From positions 62,001 to 126,000 of the forward strand of contig JAIWNE010000011.1 of the NCBI GenBank assembly GCA_025331445.1: a stretch of DNA of 64,000 bases, read 5' to 3'. The DNA is from Blakeslea trispora (taxonomy: Eukaryota; Mucoromycota; Mucoromycetes; Mucorales; Choanephoraceae). The stretch's first letter is position 1. Each line of letters begins with the position of its first letter. The position numbers were made by a program, and so were the translations under genes. Under the pieces are notes generated by a model, which had not been told where the DNA came from, searched no databases, and worked only from the letters and a program-made list of their open reading frames with translations. This document shows, piece after piece, positions 11,794-24,253 of the stretch.

Positions 11794-13195
11794 GATGTAT
11801 TACTAAAGATAAGGATAAAAAGGAAGAAGAAAAAAAAAAGAAAAAAAAAAGAAGAAAAAAAGAAAAAAAAAACGAAACGAGTTGCAGAAAAAAAAAAAGG
11901 AGCCAGTCAAGTGTAGTCCAAGCATTCTTATGGCTACTGTTTGAGAGACCGCGTGTGCTGGTTTTTCCCTTTTATTTTTATTGCTACTCAGAAATCTAAA
12001 ATAATAATGTATTATTCCTATTACTCATATGAAAATTCTGTTAAAAAAAAAAACTCTGACATGACTATGGTAAAATAGGGAGAAATAACAGTAATAAGCC
12101 TCCTGACCATATTCTCCCATTTATAAACACCAAAAAAAAGGCTCGACAACAAGCTACGTTCGTTCGAACGGGAATACTTTCTTGCGAGTTTTTCTCAATA
12201 AGAAGGTAAAATGGATTTAGTAGGTCTTTATGGAAGTTTGAATAGAACTAAAAAGAAAAGTTTTTTTTTCTCCCTAAGCAACATATCGTGGTTTAACCTT
12301 CATAAGCTAACGCTCATGAACGGAAAATGAATGAACCACAATGAACAGAACATCTCAAAATTTACTATCTTTATGCATTACAAGTAACACAAGTAAAAAG
12401 AACAAAGTTATTTTGCTGTATGTTTTTGTTATAATAAAAGACTGCTCTGAAACAAGTGTTACACTTTAGATAGCTTGCACTGTCATTTCGAATTTCAGTA
12501 AACATTTGTGTCACAACTTCGAGTACAAATAGCATAGCGCAAAAACAGATAAAGAACTAAACCAAAGATCTATAAAAAAATGTATTAGATTGGCTTGGTA
12601 TTCAGTTATGAGGTAGAATGCCCTTCAAGTCGCTCAACAAGACTTTTTTATAAACATCTATTATTAAAAGGCTACTACTTTTCTTTCAAAAGCTTCATCT
12701 CTCTTGACCTTGTTCTTGCAAACAGTTCCGAGATTCCTTAATTGAACCAGAGATTAGCAAATGTAAAAAAAATTAGACAAAGTCATATCCTCTGCTTCTA
12801 TCCTATCTTCTTATGTCTTGGTGAGTATGGGCAGTCAAATTTCCATGCTGATATAGGGTTGTACTCAGAAATTCTACAACTGTCAAGGCATCACAAGTGC
12901 TAACAGTGATGATCAAAAGCCATGGCTAGTCATTGTTCCTTTTTTTTTGCCTTTCTTAATGACAGTAAATTTTTTTGTCTAAATTAAGTCTAAAAATTAC
13001 CTATAAAATCAATTTAAAGTCTTCTAAAAAAAAGATCAAATAATATCCGAAAACCAAGTAAGAAAACCATTCCCCCCCCCACAAGCAAAAGAGAAAGGAG
13101 TAGGAAATTTAAAGTTAAGACAAACATGAACTCACTTTTACAATTTTTTTCTTTATTTTTAGATTGTTTCCAAGCAACATACTTTGGCTATTGAA
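11794..13195. other. Divergent intergenic region
   Basis: 1.4 kb between two divergent genes with A-runs near 11830-11900 and C-runs near 13073-13080. A TTTTTAG splice acceptor at 13156-13162 suggests a 5'-UTR intron for the downstream gene; the upstream exon was not located. Nothing else is supported. Confidence 0.5.
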
Positions 13196-15393
13196 ATGAC
13201 AGGCTCCTCTTGTGACGAACCAATAGGAAAGTCTTGGGCTGACATGGTAGAGGAAGACGAGATGGAAGAGCATTCAGTCGAGAACCAAGATGAGAATAGC
13301 AGTAAAGAGACAACAACATCTCCTAATTTAGTCAAGATAGAAACAGGAGACGAGACTCAGCTAGTAGCGAGTGCCAGCGGCAGTCGCTGGGCTGCCATTT
13401 CCTCAAACGAAAAAACAGATGCTTCGACGATTTCAAATGGCACACCAGTCAGTCGTTGGGCTGCTCTTGATGCTGACCGCACTTATCCTCGATCATCATT
13501 CATCAACCGAAATGATTACTACCGGCCTACAGGAGGGCGATTGAATCGTAGCGCGTTTGAAGAGGATACGAGAGATTATCGCAATGGCGGATTCAGTAAT
13601 AGAAGCAATTTCAACAGTGTCGATCGACACAGGAATTATCATGAGCTAAAAAGAGAAGATGAAACCCCAGAAGTGAAGCAGGCTATTGCTGCCTGGAACA
13701 ATTATCAACCTAATGATGATTCTGACGAAGAAAGTAACGAGCCAAAAGGGCCTTCAAATCCATCCAATTACCCTTATAATGGTATTTTTTAATGGAATGG
13801 GGGATAGGAGAGAAAGAGAGAGATATTAATTCAGCTTTGTCTTTTTTGTATTATTTGTTTTATTTTTTCAAAAAAAAAGTGGTACTTGTAACACCTCAAA
13901 AGCCTATATTAGAGACCAAAAGAAAAGATCTGCCTTATGATGAGAAAGCCGCTCGTGCTGCTACACACACTACTAATTTCTCATTCTCTTGGGCCGACGA
14001 TGTGTCAGATACATCAGACAATGACGAAGAGGATTTAATTCGACTCTCTGGTAAAGCTTCTGATCAGGGTCAAGGCAATATTCCATCCAGTATCGCACAA
14101 GAAAAAGTCAATACATCCCCTTCACAAAACGCGCTAGATTCAACCGAACCTATAGAAAACAAGGCAGTCAAAGAAGAATCAATCGAAAATGCATCTACTG
14201 ATATAGAGGGTCAGCAGCCCGTAGCAAAAGAAGCGCTACATATTGAAGAACAACATAGGATAGAGAGAGCAGAGTCTGTTGTGCAACAAGAAGAGAAGCC
14301 TGTCTACCAATGGGGTGTTCTAGACGAATACAAAGAATTTGAGGCAAAGCAATCTCGATCTACTGATGCAATAGATAAAGAGCAAGAAGCAGAAGCAGTT
14401 TCCGCATGGCATAGTCTGAAAGCACCTATTGAAGAAGAGAAGGAAGAGTTAGAACAACAGGAAGAAAATAACAATGATTGGCAGAAAGAAGCAAATTGGA
14501 CTCAAAATCAAGGTGAAGCAAGTCACTGGCAACCTGATACACCAGAACAATCACTACCTGAGCCAGCTAATTCTTGGAATACATCAGCAACAACGGAGTG
14601 GAACCAAACAAACGAATCTGCCACACAGAGCCTGGGCTGGGACACAACAAGCACGCCGGATCAACCAACAAAAGAGAAAAAATCATTCGAATTCAAAGAC
14701 ACTTGGCGAAACAAGATTCAATCTACAGAAGACAATAGTACACGTTGGAAATCTTTTGCAGAAACAAATGATATGCCTGTTGTCAGGACAGAAGACAAGG
14801 CTCCAGCTTACACACTACCTACTAGCCAGCCAGAAATCTCGCAACCAGAACCAAAGCCTTCAATATTACATGAAGTCGGGTTCAGCTTAAGCGATTTTCA
14901 GGGAGAGCTGGAGCCAAAGAAGACTGCTAAGAAAGACCCACAACCTACAATTTCGCTTGATTGGAAAGAGTTTGCCAACCAAGAGGAAGAATCAGAAGCT
15001 TCATCTCTTTCTGTCTCCATCAATAAAGAAGCTAAACTGCATCAAGCCAACGTCTCTCTGTTTGAACCGTCTCAGCCTATCATGCTTCGCCTAAGTGATA
15101 TTTGCGAAAAGGAGCCATCACAAGATATCCAGCTGAAGTCCAGCGAAAAAGATCCTATACAGCATGTTCAATTAAAACTTAGTGACTTTAATGTTCAAGA
15201 AAAACCAAAAGAAAAGGAGTATATCCCTCCTAAAGAAGAGCGCAACTCATGGGGTAACGTCAGGCAGGATGCTCATGTCATACCACAGAGCATCGATGTG
15301 CCACAGGGCACTAGTCAACCTAGAAGAAGAATCCAAATGGGAGGCGCTCATTGGGCTCATCTCCAAAAGAGTTTACTTAGTAATAAAAAATAA
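13196..15393 (+). CDS. Unrecognised acidic, disordered protein with SRWAA repeats
   Basis: Exons 13196-13781 and 13880-15393 close in phase to 699 residues. The ATG at 13196 is the first in frame; the frame stays open upstream to a splice acceptor, so a further exon is possible. Visible features: KSWADMVEEDE near the start, two repeats of a SRWAA motif (residues about 60-90), an Arg/Asn-rich stretch with RN, GR and NR dipeptides, FSWADDVSD near 230, then a long Glu/Gln/Ser-rich region with many Trp in short contexts (WNTS, WQPD), two LSDF or LSDI motifs, and a basic C-terminus (HWAHLQKSLLSNKK). No catalytic or structured domain is recognised. Composition suggests an RNA- or translation-associated scaffold, but that is only a guess. 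Confidence 0.75.
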
Positions 15394-16180
15394 TAAGCTT
15401 CATTCTTGTTTGCACTGTACTCGTTCATTCATTTATTTGTTCTCTGTATTGTTACAAGAGTAAAAAATCTACAAAACCCTAGCAAAAAAAAGACTTGTAC
15501 AAGGAAAATTTCTTCACTCAACTCACGGGTTTCTCACTTTAACCGTTTGAGATCTTGAACTTCTAGCGCCCTAGCATTCATGAATATTCACTAAGCTTGA
15601 TTGACAGAAACCAAGGGAAAAGGAATTGTGGTAAGTGAGGGGTAAAGTAAGAGTTTAGCAAGCTTTATGATTACAAAGAAAATAAAAAATAAGAGAGTAG
15701 CCCCAGTATCCAATTTGTTCTATTTTATGTCTATGAACACTATCTAAAGCACTGGTGCACTTTGTTTCAAGTATTCGATTCAACTGATAGGTCCAATCCA
15801 TTATCTTTACTTAATCAAATTAAGCATGTGTGTTGACTGTTTCTCATATCACTAAAGATCGACCTCGAGGATCTAGTCAGGTTTAGCGCGCAACTAATTC
15901 TTACCATCAACTGCAAAAGACTTGTAAAGATAAACCGACTACACAAAGTGATTTTTTTTCAGCTTTGGAAAATGTAGTGCCGTTCAAGAAATAGTAATAC
16001 CAGTTGATGCTTCTTGCAAGGAGAGATAAATTGACTATGTTTGTGTAGCAAAGTGAAGTGTCTGCATTTTATTTAAGAAAACGAAAAAGAAGACACGGCT
16101 GTCATGTCTGGGGGGGGGGAGAGAGAAGATTTAGCAATTTAAGACAATTAAAGTTTATGTGACACTTACAGCCTTGCTCA
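15394..16180. other. Intergenic stretch
   Basis: No gene recognised. A G-run (nine G) at 16111-16119 precedes the 3' end of the decayed Fanzor-like gene. Likely holds the 3'-UTR of the upstream gene and a transposon flank. Confidence 0.5.
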
Positions 16181-18197
16181 TCAGGCTTCGCGTGCAGCCA
16201 ATACACCGCTTCTTGTACAAAAGGATGCTGTTTTGTGATTAAATTCAGTGTTGGAGTGACTGATGGTTTGAGAGAAAGCAGGGAGAGTTTGCTGAAAGAG
16301 CAAAGTTGTAATTCCGGAAATGGCAATAGCAAGGGCAGACAGCTTGTCACGGTCACTTACCCCACGACCATTCCCTGAGACGGGCAATCAGGGTTCAAGC
16401 ACTGGAATGCGCCTTTCATGTTTCTATACAATTTATTTGCCTTTCGCTTGTATGAGCTGCTTTGGATGTTGAAGTTTGTGAAAGCAATAGACACAGGTTC
16501 GCGACGCGTTGTTTTCGTTGGTGATACAGACAGTCATATACCTTGCATGCAGATCTTGCTTCCAAATACCACCATAGCGCAAGTGCTGTTTGATTCTGGA
16601 ACCTATCCCAAAGCCACGATCACCAATCATCATCAACAGATTCTTTCTTTGTGTTTCCTTTCCTTTCTTCTTGGCATCTTTCTTTTTCGATTTAGGATTC
16701 GCAAATTTCCTTTCGCGAGAGCAAAGGCGGTCTCTGGTTTTCTTGGTAAAGTATTCCTACTTCATGGCCTGTTTGGATCTTTGCGAAGAATCATAAAAGT
16801 TCCTGACTGTCTATCTATTGGCTTGCAAAAAAATGATAGTTTGCCTGGATTGCTTCTACGGAACTTGCATTGGATATACTTTTTTCAGACAACACCTTCT
16901 CAGCTTCAATCAAATTCACATCATTCGCCTTTTTAGCAGCAAGCTTGTGTCTGTAGTTCAAGTTTTGGCTTCCAAAATCAATATCTTCAGCATTAATGAC
17001 AGCGGACGATGGCAAAGGCTGAAATTCTTCTTCTTGTTCTTCAGTAGTAGTCAAAGCAGAAAACCTGTTGTAGAGCTTCAGATGGTAAACGTATTTTTGA
17101 ATGGAAACTGGCAGTGATTCAGTCATTTTGACAACACCATTGTCTGTGCCGGAGGATGTGGAATTTTTAGCAATAGTGTCAGCGTCACCCATCAGTTGCA
17201 TATCTTCATCTTTAGCAATTGTAGGCTGGCCCATAATCTGCTGCAGTACTCTGGTCTGTCTGGACGCCTTTTGATCTCTTTTTGTCAAATTTAATGCTCT
17301 TCTGCGGATATACAGCTGGTATCGCTGGTCTGCCAGTTCAGACTTGACTTGTTGAATAGCCAGAAACAACCTACTTCTATCAGCCTTCAACCCATCAATG
17401 TACACCTTGATCTCATTTCTAGCAGCAGTAATCATCTCTTCATCATTATTGGCATACAGACGTCAGACATGAGCTTTTATAGTTTTGATAATGTCTGCAA
17501 TTTGTCTCTAAATACCAGTCATACATTCACCAATTTGAGGACAACATAAACCTGCCTTTTCTTCAGAGTCGCTACCTTGTACAACAGCTACTTCAGGTTC
17601 AAGATTAAGTGGAGTTCTCCAGCCTTGCTTGGCAGTCTTGATCTGCAAACTAAAATCTTGATCGCTGAATTCTTTAAATCTGTTTTTCAGCTGCTTTGAC
17701 AAACGGTTAGTGTTCCCCAAGAGTTCATCAATCTCTTGTCTCAAAGTTTCATTGTCTTTTTCGTGCTCATTGAGTATATCTTGCCAAGTCGATTCAGGAA
17801 TGTTGTATTGACGCTTCTGGCCTGTTACATCAGCAGTTTGCTTCATGGGCGCTTTCTCTTTGATACCAAGGATTCTGACATACTTTCCACCAGGCAGCAA
17901 ATGAAGATGATGGGCAAAAAACAATTTACGACGTCTGCATAACTGTTGTATTCTATCAATCTTGAAAAAGGCATTGAAGACAGCATCTTTATGATTGATA
18001 TATTCCAAAGGGCCCCTAATGACTCTGTTGTCATAGCTAAAAAATGTCATTTTGTTGTCATCATGCTCGCAGAATGTCTTGAATAACGAAGGTGTATCCA
18101 GTCTAAAGGACTTTTGCGTTGCAATAGGCATCGGGCAGATTTTACGACAGAACTTAGAGGCATATGCCGAAAGTTTCACCCCGAAATTTAACCGCAA
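16181..18197 (-). pseudogene. Fanzor/TnpB-like RNA-guided nuclease gene, frameshifted
   Basis: Minus-strand blocks in order: 18197-17508 (N-terminal, RLNFGVKLSAYASKFCRK.., LPGGKYVRI), 17435-16815 (GTDNGVV, RuvC-I-like, Asp codon 17144-17142), then about 16800-16433 (IGDRGFGIGSRIK; VCITNENNASRTCVYCF), then NPDC near 16384-16401 and SDRDKLSALAIAISG near 16360-16315. CVYC at 16495-16484 and CLNPDC at 16401-16384 make a four-Cys zinc ribbon, and the following DRDKLSALAIA fits RuvC-III. The order RuvC-I, GD-GFG, TNEN.(S)..C..C, C....C, (S)RD..SALAI is that of Mucoromycota OrfB/Fanzor-like proteins as I know them. Stops and at least three frame changes (one near 17500-17435, one in 16800-16640 and two around the zinc ribbon) make it non-coding now. 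Confidence 0.7.
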
Positions 18198-18360
18198 TTA
18201 ATAGCCATTCTACAAGAAATAGTCTTGCATGAAACAGGATGTCATAGTATGCTTGGGAAGAAAAAGAGCTTTCTAACCATGCCATCCTGTTTCATGCAAG
18301 TCTATTTCTTGTAGAATGGCTATCGATTGCGGTTAAATTTTAGGACCAAACTTTCGACAT
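18164..18360. repeat. 82-bp inverted repeat with 33-bp spacer at the 5' end of the Fanzor-like gene
   Basis: Left arm 18164-18245 and right arm 18279-18360 are reverse complements with about ten mismatches in 82 positions by hand alignment (near 88% identity); spacer 18246-18278. The left arm contains the first codons of the Fanzor-like frame. The right arm carries the same codons on the plus strand, so this is a head-to-head duplication or foldback terminus. Confidence 0.9.
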
Positions 18361-18600
18361 TTATTTTATATCTCTCAAAATGTATATTGCTAGTGATTTT
18401 TACCCAAAAAATCACATTACTCTGTAATCACAAACTTAATTCCATAAATGGGACACTTTTTCGTTTTCAGAAAGACTTTCTTCATTCTGACAAGCAAGTC
18501 AGAAGCTCCTCAAGATGCTCAGCCAGAACGATGTTACTTGGAAACATGTCTTTTATTGACTCCTCTGATAATGTTCCTTAAAATGCAGCTCTTGTAAGGA
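18279..18600 (+). pseudogene. Inverted relic of a second Fanzor-like N-terminus
   Basis: Beyond the inverted repeat the plus strand continues with RLNFRTKLSTF and then FTQKIT, parallel to RLNFGVKLSAY and ATQKSF on the minus strand. After about 18420 the similarity fades. It looks like a more diverged, inverted partial copy. Confidence 0.4.
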
Positions 18601-19247
18601 TTGCAGGGCGTTACTGGCTTCGTTTCTGAGACAAAGCTTACCCTATTAGCTTGATTGTCTGACCCGCTTTCGTTTCTTATTTGTAGTCGAACAAGTTTGC
18701 AATCACTGGAATTTCCTTGTTGAACCTCCTTGGTAGAAGAGAGAGTGAGAGTTTCGAAAATTTTGTAGCTTTTAGTAATGTTCTGTTTGAGCCCACTCAT
18801 CAAAAATCATTGTGCAAAAGCTTAAGTGAGCGACGGTAATAACAACCTTTATTGGCTAACAGTGTGCAATCGTATTGCTTATTACCGGCGGAGTAGTCCC
18901 TCAGACACAGCAGCCCCACCAAAAAGAAACTGTTGTATCGGGATCTTAAATACCTATTCACTCTAACTATCCGTTATGTTTCTTGACTATAATTTCTATT
19001 CCCAATGTCTTTAGGAATCAGAGCTTATTCGTGAAATAATTGGGGATAAAAGGCCTATGTTAATTAAAGTTCGATTTGATAGTATTTTATACGTCTAATT
19101 TGTTGTACAGGGTACTACCTAAAGGTATACGAATATTGTTTTTATTAATGTATATTCAAATACCACTAGGTCGCTTACTAGCCGTAAGTTGATGCGAGAA
19201 TTTATGATGGCCAGGCGATACAATAGTTACATCACCACAAAATCAGG
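18601..19247. other. Intergenic stretch
   Basis: An open minus-strand frame of about 89 codons (18803-18534) has no recognised domain and may be transposon flank. Otherwise nothing is supported. Confidence 0.4.
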
Positions 19248-19600
19248 GCGGAGTTTACACGCACTGACCAACAATCTTGATGGTTGGACAAGTGTCAAGA
19301 TAATCAATGCTTCTCTTTTTTGAAAAGGAGTTCATAATCAAGTGAAGTGAAAGGCAGAAAAATCCAGTTTACTTCTTTACTTTCTTGACCCTCCTTCTCT
19401 CTTTTCCTCCCATTTGTGTTTACAAGGTATACATGTGACAGGAAAAGAAGTCAAGGTGTGAGAAAGCAATAAAAAGCCAGTCCCAAAGGATCGGCAGAAA
19501 AAAAATTCAGCAGTCCAGTCCAACATGTGATTGAGTGCTGTCAAAAAGATATAAAAAGGCTTCGTTTTTCGCCTTTTTTCTTATTTTTTTTCTTTATCCA
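19248..19600 (+). promoter_or_regulatory. Shared upstream region, copy 1 (promoter-like)
   Basis: Related over its whole length to 42330-42662. Shared strings include GCACTGACCAAC, GGTTGGACAAGT, TTTTTTGAAAAGGAGTT, a block around CAGCAGTC..ATGTGATT, a TATA-like GATATAAAAAGG at 19549-19560 and an initiator-like TCTTTATCC at 19591-19599. Conservation stops at that point, as expected of a promoter driving different RNAs. The distal block plus TATA-like box resembles the layout of snRNA-type promoters; that reading is inference. Confidence 0.5.
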
Positions 19601-19790
19601 TTTAAGATGAACGGGATGGTCGTTCTCTATAGGCATGTGTCATGACACCTCTGCTGAGTTTGTTGGGCTAAGGGGACAAGATGAACGGGATGTGCGTTCT
19701 CTATAGGCATGTTAATAATACCTCTGCTGAATCTGTTGGGGTTAGGGGAGAAGGGGGCACTTGGTGCCCTTTTCTGTTATAATTAATAAA
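19601..19790 (+). ncRNA. Candidate non-coding RNA with a tandem C/D-like unit
   Basis: Two near-identical units of about 75 bp begin at 19606 and 19681. Each begins with AAGATGA (box C-like, one mismatch to RUGAUGA), contains GTTCTCTATAGGCATG and ends with CTCTGCTGA (box D-like CTGA). The second unit is followed by GGGCAC-TTG-GTGCCC and TTTT near 19755-19773, a terminator-like hairpin. There is no protein frame across the unit. It could be a dicistronic C/D snoRNA precursor; the terminal stem expected of C/D RNAs is not obvious, so the class is uncertain. Confidence 0.35.
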
Positions 19791-21993
<2,203 letters not shown>

Positions 21994-22530
21994 ACTGTAC
22001 CTTATTTAAAGCCTTTCTTTTTATTGTATGTGTGTGTGTGTGTGTAAGAGAGAGGTATTTAAGCTACAGTTTCTGGGGGTGAGAATGAATGATCTTGTCA
22101 GGCTAATAATGCCCTCCCTTTCGAGTACTCAAAGAAGACACCCGTTCTTCTTATACCATCCTATATTTAAATTTTCTTCTACTTGTAAATTCTTTCTCTT
22201 CTTGACAAAGAGGATTTAGTTGTGGCACTTGAGGCATACAATTAAAACGCTTTCTCTAACCTGATTAACATCTTCTTTATTTAGGGGGGGGGAGGGTGGA
22301 AGTCCACCATTACTTTTTCTCTCTTTGCTTTATAGAATGGTGTTGAAAGAAGACTTTGAAAAGTAACTCAGTGAAAGCAGGAAATCTCAAAGAGCCATCC
22401 TGTTTTGTGAATGAATCTGCTTTCCTCTCTGGTCAGAGTCAAATAACGCTTGCTTCCAACACATATATTTCTAAAAAAAAACAAAAACAAAAACAAAGAG
22501 CTTATTCATAACCTCTTTTGTCTTTCTTCT
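21994..22530. other. Convergent 3' spacer
   Basis: Between two convergent stops. Holds a (TG)n tract at about 22028-22043 and a G-run at 22286-22292. No gene. Confidence 0.6.
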
Positions 22531-24253
22531 TTATTGAAGTATGAATGGCCTTTTTTGTGCATAGGAGAAATGAACGTTCTCAAATGTCTTGTATTCATCT
22601 GCTTCCCTCCAGCATGACTTTAGTTTGTCTGTATAATCCTTAACTGCTATCTCACAAAGCTGACATATGAGTGGAGAGAAAGCTTGATAATATGCTTTCC
22701 AAGATTGCATCGTGAGTTGACCAAGCTGTATTAAAAATAACATAAGCTCATCATTCAATCAACTCTTGCTCATTTCTTACCTTCCCGGCCCATTGGCCAC
22801 CCGGACAAGACACATAAGTTGATGTGGCATTGATCAATTCAGTATGCTGGGATAGTCTTTCCTTGAGTGTACGACCAATATGAGGGTCTTGTTTGTTTTT
22901 GATCATGAGATTCATCAGTTTTTGGTTAAAATCATGAGTAATAGGTCCGGGACGATGGATTTCACTGTCGGCCTCAATCCATTCAATCCAGCCTCTTGGC
23001 TTTAGCACTCGAACAAGTTCTGCCAGCACACTTGCCCATTTATCTGATTCAACGCCTTGACCCATGAATCTATACAGCTTATTGTTTTTTAGGAAGATGA
23101 TCATAAGCTAAGAAACATAACAATTAAAAAAAAAGGGAAGGGACATACCGCATGAATATATAATCGAAAGTGTTGTCCTCAAAAGGCAGCTTATTGAGAA
23201 CGTTGCATTGATAGAAGACGCAGTTTGAAGGTATAATGTCTTTTGGGTAAATAGGTGCAATGTCTATTCCAATCACTGTTGACTTTGGATACTCGCCTGC
23301 GATTTCCATGGACCAAGCACCAGGGCCACACCCAACATCCAACACTCGACCACCTTTTCTTAGCACATCACTCACAGGTGCTAAATAATTTCTATATACG
23401 TTATTAGAAGGTTACACTATCCATTTTTTTCTTTCTTTTTAATGCTATTTTACCCTTGAATCGCAAACCGAATCATAAAATGCTGTAGGTGAAGTCGATC
23501 TACTTCTTCTTCATCACAAGGTAACAAGTAGTTGGAATCTTTAATGTGTGAATATTTTCTTTCGCCAAGCATTCGAAAAGAAAACAGCTGTTCTTGTTCC
23601 AGATGATGTTCTGTTGCTTGCTTTAGTTGGCTGCTTGACAAACTATTTCTGTTGTTTGTTATTCTCTGATGGTGTTCCGGAATGGTTCCAATCATGCTTA
23701 TCCGGTGATCAAAAGAGAAAAAATCTTTTGGGCTAGCCACTGTGGGGGCTAGAGGGTGTATAAGGTTGGGTTGCTGCTGTGGTTCGTTCAGGACATCAAG
23801 GGTAGTATTAGGACAGGTACTTGTAGGTAATGTGTTATTATTGGTATAGTGTGTGTTATTAGTATGTGAAAGTGTTGTGTTGAGTGAAAGTTGCTTTGTC
23901 AAGAGGGTATGGTTGCTGTTTTGCTGATAAAAGAAGGCAGTTGTACTGTCAACACAGCTATTGTTTCTGGATAGGTTTCGACTACTTTTCTGAAACAGTT
24001 TTGAGAACGGAGGTCTTCTATTTGATAGTGTTACCGTACTAGCACTTTTTGAAGGATGTGTTACTGCAGCAGGTGAAGACTGTTTCCTAGGCTTGATACG
24101 GTTGTGGTCGTTGGTGATAGCTGGTAAATGGTATTGCCGTTTGTAAGGCTCATCAGTATCGTTTATATGCCATTGCCGTATGTTGTTTAGACAAGGATCG
24201 TCACTGGCAATAGTAGAACTTTCACGATCAATACGTGAAGCTTGGTTTCCCAT
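22531..24253 (-). CDS. Class I SAM-dependent methyltransferase with a long disordered N-terminus
   Basis: Exons: 24253-23454, 23391-23149, 23069-22781, 22725-22531; phases close to 508 residues. Residues 1-230 are Ser/Asn/Thr/His-rich and start MGNQAS, a possible N-myristoylation context (Gly2). The catalytic part starts near residue 270: VLDVGCGPGAW is the SAM-binding motif I, VIGIDIAP motif II with the acidic ribose-binding residue, and CNVLNKLPFEDNTFDYIFMR covers the later motifs. VLKPRGWIEWIEAD follows. This is the general fold of fungal LaeA-like/Methyltransf_25 enzymes; substrate unknown. Mucorales often carry several such paralogues with variable N-termini (background knowledge). Confidence 0.85.

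Noticed and set aside
19733..19748. Telomere-like GGGGTTAGGGG
   Set aside because: A single occurrence inside the tandem RNA-like unit; the first unit has GGGCTAAGGGG instead, so it is not a telomeric repeat or a clear telomerase template.
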